Of a stretch of 61,299 bases of DNA, positions 33,023 to 41,022 are shown in pieces. Within the stretch, counting starts at the first letter, position 1. The number at the start of each line of letters is the position of its first letter. The notes under the pieces are model-generated. The model was not told the origin of the DNA. It saw only the letters and a program-made list of their open reading frames with translations, and searched no databases. The stretch is taken from assembly GCA_902782225.1 (NCBI GenBank), contig CACZMF010000013.1, positions 1-61,299 of the forward strand, in the 5' to 3' direction. The translations under genes were made by a program, and so were the position numbers. Source of the stretch: an uncultured Bacteroidia bacterium. GTDB lineage: Bacteria; Bacteroidota; Bacteroidia; Bacteroidales; UBA932.

Positions 33023-33561
33023 TGGTCTAATACGTAAATGTCCTTGTATTGCCGTCCAAGCTCATCGTAGTCGAGGCCGAAGCCGACGATGAAAGCGTTG
33101 GGGATTTCCATTGCCACGTAGTCGAGCTTGACATCCTTGTCGTACACGTCGGGCTTGAGCAGAAGAGTGCAGATGCGCACTTCCGCCGCTCCCTGCGCGA
33201 GAAGCATTTCCTGAAGCGCGAGGATGGTGTTGCCCGTGTCGACTATGTCTTCGCAGATTATGACCCTGCGGCCCTTGACGTCGCCCGTGAGCCCCAGCAT
33301 AGTGAGCACGGTGCCGGTGGAGCGTGTGCCCTGGTAGGAACTGAGCTTGATGCAGCTGACCTCGCACTGGAAGCGCAGGCGCTTAAGGAGCTCGGAAGTG
33401 AACATGATCGCGCCGGTGAGGGTGCAGATGACAACGGGGATATCCTCGCAGCCTTCGAAGTCAAGGTTGACCTTTTCGGCCACGGCGTCTATTGCCGATT
33501 CTATCCTGTCGTTGGGGATGAACGGCCGGAAGAACTTATCGTGGAGTTTTATCCTGTCCAT
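33019..33561 (-). CDS. hpt: Hypoxanthine phosphoribosyltransferase
   Basis: A 180-residue purine salvage enzyme that joins hypoxanthine or guanine to PRPP. The PRPP motif is RRVIICEDIVDTGNTILALQE. The flexible-loop segment is CIKLSSYQGTRSTG, and the purine-binding Lys is expected near DVKLDYVAMEIPNAFIVGFGLDYD. It lies between acpP (2-base gap) and adk (ATGA), an arrangement that couples nucleotide salvage to the lipid genes upstream. Confidence 0.94.
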   Translation of the reverse strand: MDRIKLHDKFFRPFIPNDRIESAIDAVAEKVNLDFEGCEDIPVVICTLTGAIMFTSELLKRLRFQCEVSCIKLSSYQGTRSTGTVLTMLGLTGDVKGRRVIICEDIVDTGNTILALQEMLLAQGAAEVRICTLLLKPDVYDKDVKLDYVAMEIPNAFIVGFGLDYDELGRQYKDIYVLDQ

Positions 33562-33563
33562 GA

Positions 33564-33794
33564 TTATTCGGATTTTTGTTTGTCAAGGAAAGCCACGACG
33601 TCGGAGACGTAGCGGAACTGTGCAAGTTCCTGGTCGGGAATCACGATACCGTAGTCGTCTTCCATACGCATCAGCAGCTGGAGAATGTCCAGAGAGTCGG
33701 CGCCGAGATCCTTTTTGATGTCGGATTCGGGCTTCACACGTTCGGGATCCAGCCGGAGCTGGCGGGCAAGAATTGTTTTAACTTCGTCAAACAT
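33564..33794 (-). CDS. acpP: Acyl carrier protein
   Basis: A 76-residue acyl carrier protein. The phosphopantetheine attachment Ser lies in GADSLDILQLLMRMEDDYGI (Ser near residue 34). The four-helix layout and acidic surface fit AcpP. It follows plsX by 6 bases, consistent with acyl-ACP being the PlsX substrate. The sequence departs from the most typical housekeeping ACPs (start MFDEVKTILARQLRLDPERVKP), so another ACP might be the main one for fatty-acid synthesis. Confidence 0.93.
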   Translation of the reverse strand: MFDEVKTILARQLRLDPERVKPESDIKKDLGADSLDILQLLMRMEDDYGIVIPDQELAQFRYVSDVVAFLDKQKSE

Positions 33795-33800
33795 AATGAT

Positions 33801-34820
33801 TTATTGTTCGTAGTGTTCGTATTTGCAGATCACTTCCTCTATTTTGGCGGAAAGCGCGCTCACCTGCATCCGGTAGGCCTGCTCTATGCATTTTTCCACT
33901 GCGACTGCCTTGCTGCTGCCGTGGCCTTTGACCACCACCTTGGATGTGCCCAGCAGCACGCTGCCGCCGTAGTTCTGGTAGTTCATGAATTCCTTTTCTT
34001 CCTTGAACATACGGCTCATCAGGGCGGCTCCCACCTTGTAGATGAATCTGGAATAGATGTCTTTCTTGAGTTTCTTCAGGAGCTCCAGCGCCGCGCCTTC
34101 CGTGGATTTTATGAGCACGTTGCCGGAGAAGCCGTCGCAGACCACCACATCGTAGCTGCCGCTCAGCAGGTCGCGGCTCTCCATATTTCCCACGAAATTG
34201 ATTTCAGACGTCTCCTGAAGGAGCTTGTATGCGGTCTGGCGCAGTTCGTCGCCCTTTTCCGCTTCCTTGCCAACGTTCAGCAGCGCGACGCGCGGGCGGC
34301 TGACACCATAGACATTCTCCATATAGAGGCTGGCCATAATGGCGAACTGGCGCAGGTGATCGGGAGTCACTTCCACGTTGGCCCCGCTGTCGCAGATGCC
34401 CACGATCCCGCCGTTCATCGCCGGGAGTATGGGGCAGAAGGCCGGGCGTATGACGCCCTGCAGGCGGCCTATGCGGGTCAGGGCCCCGGCCACGAGGGCG
34501 CCGGTGGAGCCGGTGCTGACCATGGCGGCCACGGAATCATCGTCGCGCAGCAGCCTGATCGCCTTGATCATGGAACTGTCGCGCTTAAGGCGAATCACGT
34601 CGGTGGGTTTTTCATCGCAGCCGATGACCTGCGGCGCGTGGAGTATTTCCACGCGGGACGCATCCCACTGCTTACCCTCAAGGCAGCGGCGGATGATGGC
34701 TTCATCTCCGCTCAGGATAAGGTGCAGGTCCTCGAACTTGCCCAGGGAGGCGATTGCGCCGTCCACGTTTGCTTCCGGACTGTGGTCTCCGCCGAAGCAG
34801 TCAACAATAATCTTTATCAT
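33801..34820 (-). CDS. plsX: Phosphate acyltransferase PlsX
   Basis: A 339-residue PlsX, which converts acyl-ACP and phosphate to acyl-phosphate for PlsY in phospholipid synthesis. Motifs include IIVDCFGGDHSPEANVDGAI at the N-terminus, the SMIKAIRLLRDDDSVAAMVSTGSTGALVAGA core, RPAFCPILPAMNGG, and VCDGFSGNVLIKSTEGAA. The start overlaps the stop of the GNAT gene by 4 bases. Acyl-phosphate is also the product of the fatty-acid kinase encoded at the head of this operon, so both routes to the same intermediate are transcribed together. Confidence 0.96.
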   Translation of the reverse strand: MIKIIVDCFGGDHSPEANVDGAIASLGKFEDLHLILSGDEAIIRRCLEGKQWDASRVEILHAPQVIGCDEKPTDVIRLKRDSSMIKAIRLLRDDDSVAAMVSTGSTGALVAGALTRIGRLQGVIRPAFCPILPAMNGGIVGICDSGANVEVTPDHLRQFAIMASLYMENVYGVSRPRVALLNVGKEAEKGDELRQTAYKLLQETSEINFVGNMESRDLLSGSYDVVVCDGFSGNVLIKSTEGAALELLKKLKKDIYSRFIYKVGAALMSRMFKEEKEFMNYQNYGGSVLLGTSKVVVKGHGSSKAVAVEKCIEQAYRMQVSALSAKIEEVICKYEHYEQ

Positions 34821-35938
34821 ACGAGTTTCTTGACGAAGGCACGGCGGCGCTTGTGAACCTCGCGGCCGAAGCGTTTCCAGAGGTTCTGGATGTCGTAGTT
34901 GTCTTCAAGATTGAGGTTTGTCTCTGCGTACTCTATGCCGTCTTCGCGCAGCATCCTCATCAGGGCCGCGGAGAAGATTGCACTGATTCCATAATTGGCG
35001 TATTCCGGATCCACGCCCACGAGGCCAAGGTCGATGACGCGGGGTTTGCGCTTGGCCTTGAGGAACTTGAGCAGCATGCGGGGAGTGATGCGGCCGCGCG
35101 AACTGCGGAGGGCCTCCACGATGCTGGGGAAGCAGATGCCGAAACAGACCATACGGTCGTTCTGGTCCAGGATCACGGCGACGTAGCGGAGGTCGACAAT
35201 GAACTTGAAACCGTCTATCATCTGCTTTTTCATGGCATCGGTGAAAGGGACCGTGCCGTAGAGTTTGTCGTAGGATTTGTCTATCAGTTCGAACAGGCCG
35301 TCGGCGTACTTGTCGATGAAATCGCTGACGTTCCTTGCCGGACCGAAATGAAGCTTATAGCGCTTCATCACGAAGTCGCCCAGCTTCTCGAGCTCGCCGT
35401 CGTAGTCGGCCGGGACTGTGAGTTTGCTCTCCGTCCAGTCTACTTCCTTGACATATCCGTTGGCTTCGATAAGTTTCTGGTAGTAAGGATAATTGTACTG
35501 CTCCTCATAGGTGGAGACCTGGTCGAATCCGTCTATCAGCAGGCCTTCCCGTTCCAGGTCGGAGAAGCCGAGGGGACCGTGGGCGGTGTCCATTCCCTTA
35601 GCGACGGCCCAGGATTCCACAGCCTTGAAAAGAGCGTCGGCAACTTCCTGGTCGTCGATGGAGTCGAAGCGGCCGAAACGCACCCTCTTCTCATTGTTCT
35701 TTTCGTTGGCAGCCTTCTGGATGATGCCGTTTATGCGGCCGACCATCTTCCCGTCGCGGTAGGCGTTGTAGTAGACCGTGTCGCAGCAGTCGTTGTAGAT
35801 GTTCTTGCTGCCGAACAGGTTGCGCTCGTCCATATAGAGGGGAGGGCAGAAGTATGGACAGTCCTTGTAGAGATTCAGGGGGAACTCGATGAATTCCTTC
35901 TGCTCCCTGCGGGTACGCACTTCTCTGACTTCAAGCAT
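34817..35938 (-). CDS. GNAT-fold acyltransferase of unknown substrate
   Basis: A 373-residue protein with an N-terminal region (EFIEFPLNLYKDCPYFCPPLYMDERNLF) followed by a GNAT-like half (VRFGRFDSIDDQEVADALFKAVESWAVAKGM) and a second GNAT-like region near the C-terminus (VIDLGLVGVDPEYANYGISAIFSAALMRML). It resembles the large GNAT proteins common in Bacteroidetes. It sits between fakB and plsX with a 5-base gap and a 4-base overlap, so a role in acyl or membrane-lipid metabolism is plausible but unproven. Confidence 0.75.
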   Translation of the reverse strand: MLEVREVRTRREQKEFIEFPLNLYKDCPYFCPPLYMDERNLFGSKNIYNDCCDTVYYNAYRDGKMVGRINGIIQKAANEKNNEKRVRFGRFDSIDDQEVADALFKAVESWAVAKGMDTAHGPLGFSDLEREGLLIDGFDQVSTYEEQYNYPYYQKLIEANGYVKEVDWTESKLTVPADYDGELEKLGDFVMKRYKLHFGPARNVSDFIDKYADGLFELIDKSYDKLYGTVPFTDAMKKQMIDGFKFIVDLRYVAVILDQNDRMVCFGICFPSIVEALRSSRGRITPRMLLKFLKAKRKPRVIDLGLVGVDPEYANYGISAIFSAALMRMLREDGIEYAETNLNLEDNYDIQNLWKRFGREVHKRRRAFVKKLV

Positions 35939-35943
35939 AACGG

Positions 35944-36813
35944 CTATCTGTGCTTACCGTGGAAACATACACCCATGCCGTTGGGGCCGCAGTGGCTGCC
36001 GATGGTGGGATTGACCATAGTCACGATGATACGGAGGTCGTCGCCGAACTTCTCCTTGAGCTTTGCGATCAGCATGTCAACGAGCTCCTGGCAGTCGGCA
36101 TGGCCTATGACCACACGGTGGTCCTTGACATTGTCTCCGAGCTCTTCTACATACTGGACGAGGCGGTCGATTGCCTTGTTGCGGCCCACCTCCTTGCCGA
36201 TCTGGACCATTTTGCCCTGCTCGTTGACGTAGATGACGGGGCGTATGCCTATGAAATTGCCCATGGTGGCGGCAAGCCCGCTCACCCTTCCGCTGCGGCG
36301 GAAGAACTTGAGATCGTCGGCAATGAAGTAGAGAGGGAATTTCTGCACCTCGGACTTTGCCCATTCAACCACTTCCCCGGGAGTCTTGCCCGCCTTGAAC
36401 AGATCGCCGATTTCCATCACGATGTTCAGAGACTCGGCAGAGATGCCCAGGGTGTCGACGGCCCAGAACTTGCGCTCGGGATACTTCGCTTTCAGGGTTT
36501 CGACCGCCTTGTGCATGTTTTCGAAAGTGTTCGACATTCCGGAAGAGAAATGGACATAGAAAATGTCGTTGCCCTTCTCGAATTCGGGCTCGAAATACTT
36601 GAGGTACACCGCCTCGCTGATGGCGCTCGTAGTGGGGAGCGTGCCGGCGCGAAGCTGGGCGTAGAAAGCCTTGTGGTCGTAGTCCTGGCTCTCCACGTAG
36701 GGGTGGTAGAGCTTGCCGTCTATGGCATAGGGCATTGGTATGATTTTGTAGCCGTACTCCTTCGCAATGGCGGGAGTCACGTCGCAATCAGTGTCGGAAA
36801 AAAGTGTCAGCAT
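35944..36813 (-). CDS. fakB: DegV-family fatty-acid-binding protein (FakB-like)
   Basis: A 289-residue DegV-family protein that holds a fatty acid while a kinase phosphorylates its carboxylate. LFSDTDCDVTPAIAKEYGYKIIPMPYAI is the family start, TTSAISEAVYLKYFEPEFEKGNDIFYVHFSSGMSNTFEN contains the conserved TS and SSG(M/L)S ligand-binding loops, and FRRSGRVSGLAATMGNFIGIRPVI is the second lobe. Its ATG lies inside the end of fakA (ATGCTGA), so it is translated with its partner kinase. Confidence 0.85.
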   Translation of the reverse strand: MLTLFSDTDCDVTPAIAKEYGYKIIPMPYAIDGKLYHPYVESQDYDHKAFYAQLRAGTLPTTSAISEAVYLKYFEPEFEKGNDIFYVHFSSGMSNTFENMHKAVETLKAKYPERKFWAVDTLGISAESLNIVMEIGDLFKAGKTPGEVVEWAKSEVQKFPLYFIADDLKFFRRSGRVSGLAATMGNFIGIRPVIYVNEQGKMVQIGKEVGRNKAIDRLVQYVEELGDNVKDHRVVIGHADCQELVDMLIAKLKEKFGDDLRIIVTMVNPTIGSHCGPNGMGVCFHGKHR

Positions 36814-38450
36814 AATATCAGGATATAATCAAATACTGTCTGTCCGCCTTCGCGGAACATAAATTCAGTGGTAGGGAATGCGCTTTCCAGGGAAGCCTGC
36901 AGGGCCTCGGCGTCAATGGCGGCATCAGCGCCGGTGAATACCACCACCACGTCGTGGCTGGATGCGTCAAGCGCCCGGCAAAGGGCTTCGGCCGCTTCAT
37001 TGCGGCTGGACGCGCTGGAGAGTATCTCACTGTCCCGAAAGCCGATGAATCCGCCTTTGCTCACTTCGACGCCATCCTTGACCGTGTCGCGGATGGATGT
37101 CGAGACCATTCCGCAGACAACTCCCGATGCTACCTCACAAAGAGCCTGCTCGATCCCGGAAGCGTCTCCGGCGGCAGGATCGAAAGAAGCTATGGCCACG
37201 TATCCGGCTCCCGGATCGCGGGTGGGAATGACCCGCACGTCGGCGGCCTTGTAGACTTCGGCGGCCTGCCTCGCGGTCATCACAATATTGGAATTGTTGG
37301 GGAAGACGAATATCGTGCTGGCGGCCACTTTGTCGAACGCCGCCACGAAGTCCGCAACCGAAGGGTTCATGGTCTGCCCGCCTTCCACCACGAAATCAGC
37401 TCCGGCCTCCGTGAAAGCGGATGCAAGCCCCTGTCCGGAAGCCACTGTCACGAGGCCGAAGTCTTTTTTCTTCTCCGGCTTTTTTGCTGCAAACGAGCTG
37501 TGGTTATGCTGCAGGGTCATGTTCTCGATCTTGATGGTCAGGAACTCGCCCCAGCGCTGGCAGTGGGAGATTATGTCTCCGGGAGTCTTCGTGTGGACGT
37601 GGACCTTGATGATGGTTCCTTCCCTGAAGAACACGACGGAATCGCCGGAGGAGAGGATATAGTCTTCAATTTCCTTCTCGTCGAAGGTGTCCAGATCCAC
37701 TTTGGAGCGCTGCAGGCGCAGCAGGAATTCGGTGCAGTAGCCGAACTTGAGCTCGGTGTCCTCGTTGAAAAGGGAGAAATCCACGGCTGGCTTCTTGGCT
37801 GCGTCGGATGCAGATTCATATTTGTTGGTGATACCAAGAAGAGCGTCCTGGAAGCCGTAGAAAATCTGCAGCAGTCCAGCTCCGCCGCTGTCCACTACAC
37901 CGGCTTCCTTAAGCACCTGGAGCTTCTCGGGGGTCTTTTCCAGCGAAATCTCCATCCCCTGGAGCAGACGCGCCATGTAAGTCTCGAGCGTGTCTGAAGA
38001 GAAGGGGAGAGCACTCTCGGTGCCTTCCCGGACCACGGTCAGGATAGTGCCTTCCACAGGTTTGGATACCGAGCCGTATGCCTCTTCGACGGCTGCCTGC
38101 ATGGCATCGGCGAAGCCCTTTGTGCAGATGCCTTCCTTGCCGGCAAGGGACTTTGCAAATCCGGAAAAGATCCGTGAAAGAATAACTCCGGAATTGCCTC
38201 TGGCCCCCATCAGCATGCCGGAAGAAGCGGCACTGGCTATCTCTCCCAGAGTCGCTCCTTTGAGTTGCGAAGCCTGGGCAAAGCCGGATTCTATGGTGAG
38301 GGTCATATTGTCGCCGGTGTCTCCGTCGGGTATGGGGAAAACGTTAAGGTCGTTTATTTCCTTTCTGTTGCTTCCCAGGCGGGCACAGCCCTGCTTGAGC
38401 ATATTCAAGAACAGCTCCCCGCCGAGGTCATAGGTTTTTAAGTTATCCAT
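36807..38450 (-). CDS. fakA: Fatty acid kinase catalytic subunit (DAK2-domain, FakA-like)
   Basis: A 547-residue DAK2/DegV-linked kinase. The N-terminal DAK2 domain (about 1-200) has NVFPIPDGDTGDNMTLTIESG, whose Asp residues bind Mg-ATP, and GMLMGARGNSGVILSRIFSGFA. The middle and C-terminal regions match FakA, which phosphorylates fatty acids bound to FakB. ATG 38450 was chosen because a -7 box ends 8 bases upstream and family similarity starts there (MDNLKTYDLGGELFLNML). A longer frame reaches 38615 but begins with a low-complexity Ser run. It leads the operon fakA-fakB-GNAT-plsX-acpP-hpt-adk-holA, allowing exogenous fatty acids into phospholipid. Confidence 0.85.
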   Translation of the reverse strand: MDNLKTYDLGGELFLNMLKQGCARLGSNRKEINDLNVFPIPDGDTGDNMTLTIESGFAQASQLKGATLGEIASAASSGMLMGARGNSGVILSRIFSGFAKSLAGKEGICTKGFADAMQAAVEEAYGSVSKPVEGTILTVVREGTESALPFSSDTLETYMARLLQGMEISLEKTPEKLQVLKEAGVVDSGGAGLLQIFYGFQDALLGITNKYESASDAAKKPAVDFSLFNEDTELKFGYCTEFLLRLQRSKVDLDTFDEKEIEDYILSSGDSVVFFREGTIIKVHVHTKTPGDIISHCQRWGEFLTIKIENMTLQHNHSSFAAKKPEKKKDFGLVTVASGQGLASAFTEAGADFVVEGGQTMNPSVADFVAAFDKVAASTIFVFPNNSNIVMTARQAAEVYKAADVRVIPTRDPGAGYVAIASFDPAAGDASGIEQALCEVASGVVCGMVSTSIRDTVKDGVEVSKGGFIGFRDSEILSSASSRNEAAEALCRALDASSHDVVVVFTGADAAIDAEALQASLESAFPTTEFMFREGGQTVFDYILILC

Positions 38451-38457
38451 TAGGATG

Positions 38458-38465
38458 CAAATATA
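38458..38465 (-). promoter_or_regulatory. -7 box for the fakA operon
   Basis: TATATTTG on the minus strand followed by CATCCTA ends 7 bases before the fakA ATG, again predicting a nearly leaderless message for an eight-gene operon. Confidence 0.55.
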
Positions 38466-38505
38466 AATAAAATATTCGTATCTTGTAGCGCCAATACTTA
38501 GGACT

Positions 38506-40050
38506 ATGATACTGACTGCTTTACTTCTGCTGGCGCTCTCTGCCGGCCCCGGATTTGAAGACGCCGTGCTCTTTCTGTGCGGCGCATCCTGCATCGAAGA
38601 ACTGGACGAAAGCACCCTTGAGCGCTACCGTGCCCTGGAACTGCGTCCCTTAGAACTCAACACTGCCTCCCGCAGCCGCCTTGTCTCCAGCGGACTGATG
38701 AGCGCTTTCCAGGCGGCGTCGCTGCTGGATGCCCGCGCCCGAAGCGGCGACATACTCTCATACACTGAGCTCGGGCTGCTGGACGGTTTCTCTCCGGAAT
38801 ACGCCGACGCTCTGCGGCTGTTCACAACCCTTTCCAGCTCGTCCGCGCCCGGGCAGAAGCCCCGGACGGGGCTGCATCACGACTTGATGCTACGGGGAGC
38901 GGGCAGGCTGTCCGGCGAGACGGCGGCATCAGGCGGACTTAAATACAAGCTCACGGCAGGCGAGCGCGCCGAACTTGGATGGGCTACTCGCACCACATAC
39001 TCGGACCCAAAGATCGGCATCGGCACGCTCAGCGCTGCATTATACGGCAAAAAACACCTGGGCAAACTCATTCTGGGGCATTTCAATGCCCGTTTCGGGC
39101 AGGGGCTGACGGAGTGGAGCGGGTTCAGTATGTCTCCCTGGAGCGGGACCGGGGCCCTGAAGCGCAACGGGACGGGGTTTTCAGCCACCAATTCATTCAG
39201 CCCCACTCACTGCGGAGCGGCCGTGGATTTCGAATTCGGCCGCTGGACGGCGGGGGCGGCGTATTCATTTCCCGACAATATCGGAATGGGCGCGCTTGCA
39301 TTTACCGGCAAGCGGTTCACGGCAGGACTTACCCTCTCCGGGAAGGCCGTCGGAGCCGATTTCAAATGGGGCTTTCCGGGCGGCGTGGTCTTCGGGGAAT
39401 GCGCCTGGAACGGCGGACCGGCCGCAGTGGCCGGAGTGTACTGGGTGCCGAAATTTGGATCCAAGATCGCCGCCCTGCTGCGTTTCAAGGACGGTTTGAC
39501 AGAAGTGGCGGCAGGAGCGGGAGGAAGGGACTATGAGGCGCTCGTCTATTGGAGCCCGCAGCAGTTCAGGACCTTTGCAAAGTATGCCCGTGACATAAGC
39601 ATATGGAAGTTCACCCTCACGCCGGGGATCCGGCTCGCCGCGCGAAGGAAAGAGGGCTGGCGGCTGGAGGGCAGGGGAGAATTGAAGGCTACATTGGCTC
39701 CGTTTGAAGCGGCATCGAGGCTGGATGTCGTACGCGGAAAGGCGGTGTCCTGGCTCTTCAACGCCGAGGCCGGACTGAACAGGGAAAAAATCCGCTTCTG
39801 GCTCAGGTGGACGTTGTTTTGCGTCGATGAATGGGAAGACAGGATCTATGTCTATGAGAGGGATGCGCCGGGCAGTTTCAATGTTCCTGCCTACTACGGA
39901 AGAGGTCAGGCATTGTCTCTTGCAGGGACCTGGAAACCATCCCGGAAACACCGATTTGACCTAAGGGTATCATATATTGAATATCCTTGGAACACAGAGG
40001 GAAAAGCATCTAAACTTGAAGTAAAACTTCAGTATCAGCTCAGCCTTTGA
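38506..40050 (+). CDS. Helix-hairpin-helix outer-membrane barrel protein
   Basis: A 514-residue exported protein with a short hydrophobic start (ILTALLLLALSAG). A helix-hairpin-helix-like region follows at about residues 38-108 (LELNTASRSRLVSSGLMSAFQAASLLDARARSGDILSYTELGLLDGF), resembling ComEA-type HhH repeats. The rest is an antiparallel barrel rich in Gly and aromatics, ending in LEVKLQYQLSL. The same HhH-plus-barrel design recurs in Bacteroidetes and its role is unknown; DNA uptake has been imagined but is not shown. A strict -7 box is not evident (TATCTTG at 38479-38485 is partial). It overlaps the convergent lipid kinase gene by 11 bases. Confidence 0.7.
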   Translation: MILTALLLLALSAGPGFEDAVLFLCGASCIEELDESTLERYRALELRPLELNTASRSRLVSSGLMSAFQAASLLDARARSGDILSYTELGLLDGFSPEYADALRLFTTLSSSSAPGQKPRTGLHHDLMLRGAGRLSGETAASGGLKYKLTAGERAELGWATRTTYSDPKIGIGTLSAALYGKKHLGKLILGHFNARFGQGLTEWSGFSMSPWSGTGALKRNGTGFSATNSFSPTHCGAAVDFEFGRWTAGAAYSFPDNIGMGALAFTGKRFTAGLTLSGKAVGADFKWGFPGGVVFGECAWNGGPAAVAGVYWVPKFGSKIAALLRFKDGLTEVAAGAGGRDYEALVYWSPQQFRTFAKYARDISIWKFTLTPGIRLAARRKEGWRLEGRGELKATLAPFEAASRLDVVRGKAVSWLFNAEAGLNREKIRFWLRWTLFCVDEWEDRIYVYERDAPGSFNVPAYYGRGQALSLAGTWKPSRKHRFDLRVSYIEYPWNTEGKASKLEVKLQYQLSL

Positions 40051-40984
40051 GAATATGGATTTTCCTGCCGTCCATATCTATGGAGAGAGGAAGGGTGCCC
40101 TCGATTTCCCCGTCCAGCTCGATAATGTCGGCAGAGGCTTCGTCGAGCGGCATGATGCGAAGGCTCCGGCATTTGCCCGAAATGACTGCTCCGGACTCGT
40201 CGATGCTACCGTTGAAGAGCCGTGGAATCTCTTTCACAATTGTCTTGAGTTTTACTTTAGGTACAATCATGTAATCAAGTATTCCATCGTCTATTTCGGC
40301 ATTGGGAACCTGCCTCATTCCGGAACCGCTGTAGCGGCCGTTGCCAAGGGCGACGGAGTAGCAGGTGCCTTCGAAAACCGGCTGGTCGTCAGCCACGACT
40401 TTCAGGTTGATGGGGGAGAGATGGGTGATCGTGTAGCGAAGGCCGTCAAGATAAATCAGCTTGCCCCTCTTTCCGCTTTCTTTCTGAAGGTTGACTCGGT
40501 TGCATACATGGGAGTCGAAGCCGGTGCCGCCCACATTGGCCATATACGACACCTTGCCGCCGGAACTGAGCACCCGCACCAGGTCCATTTGACCGGTGGA
40601 ACCATTTTCCACCAGCGAAATCATATAGTCGAGGTCGTTGGGAAGCCCGAGGGATTTGATCCAGTCGTTGCCGGAGCCGATGGGCATCACGCCTAGGGTG
40701 AATTCTGAAGGGGCGGTGCCGTTTTCATCGCAGTAGCGGGCGATTCCCGACAGGGTCTCGTGCAGGGAACCGTCACCGCCCACGGCGATAATACGCCTGT
40801 ACCCCTGCCCGGCCGCCTCCATCGCCAGTTCGGTGGCGTGACGCTTGTGGTCGGTCATCGCGGTCACGAAAGAAATACCGAGTTTTTGAAGCTTTTGCTC
40901 GGCGGGAACCCAGAGCGACATGGTCTTGCCGGAACCGGCACGCGGGTTGACAATGAAGAACCACTCAGTTTTAATTTCGTCCAT
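40040..40984 (-). CDS. Diacylglycerol/lipid kinase family protein
   Basis: A 314-residue member of the DagK/YegS-type lipid kinases. EWFFIVNPRAGSGKTMSLW is the N-terminal nucleotide loop, IIAVGGDGSLHETLSGIA is the GGDGT-like ATP site, and LGVMPIGSGNDWIKSLGLP the GTGNDxA-like loop. The C-terminal half is a beta-sandwich. It should phosphorylate diacylglycerol or a related lipid headgroup at the membrane. The ATG lies 5 bases after a -7 box (complement of 40989-40996), divergent from parA. Confidence 0.88.
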   Translation of the reverse strand: MDEIKTEWFFIVNPRAGSGKTMSLWVPAEQKLQKLGISFVTAMTDHKRHATELAMEAAGQGYRRIIAVGGDGSLHETLSGIARYCDENGTAPSEFTLGVMPIGSGNDWIKSLGLPNDLDYMISLVENGSTGQMDLVRVLSSGGKVSYMANVGGTGFDSHVCNRVNLQKESGKRGKLIYLDGLRYTITHLSPINLKVVADDQPVFEGTCYSVALGNGRYSGSGMRQVPNAEIDDGILDYMIVPKVKLKTIVKEIPRLFNGSIDESGAVISGKCRSLRIMPLDEASADIIELDGEIEGTLPLSIDMDGRKIHILKG

Positions 40985-40988
40985 AGTG

Positions 40989-40996
40989 CAAAAGTA
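40989..40996 (-). promoter_or_regulatory. -7 box for the lipid kinase gene
   Basis: TACTTTTG on the minus strand ends 4 bases before the ATG at 40984, predicting a leaderless message. Confidence 0.5.
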
Positions 40997-41008
40997 AGAA
41001 TTATTTCG

Positions 41009-41016
41009 TATTTTTG
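41009..41016 (+). promoter_or_regulatory. -7 box for parA
   Basis: TATTTTTG followed by CATATT ends 6 bases before ATG 41023, predicting a leaderless message. The divergent lipid kinase box is in the same 38-base gap. Confidence 0.55.
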
Positions 41017-41022
41017 CATATT

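Noticed and set aside
33576-36232. Two long plus-strand open frames opposite acpP, plsX, the GNAT gene and part of fakB
   Set aside because: Both lie antisense to an operon of well-supported genes and have no domain or promoter of their own.
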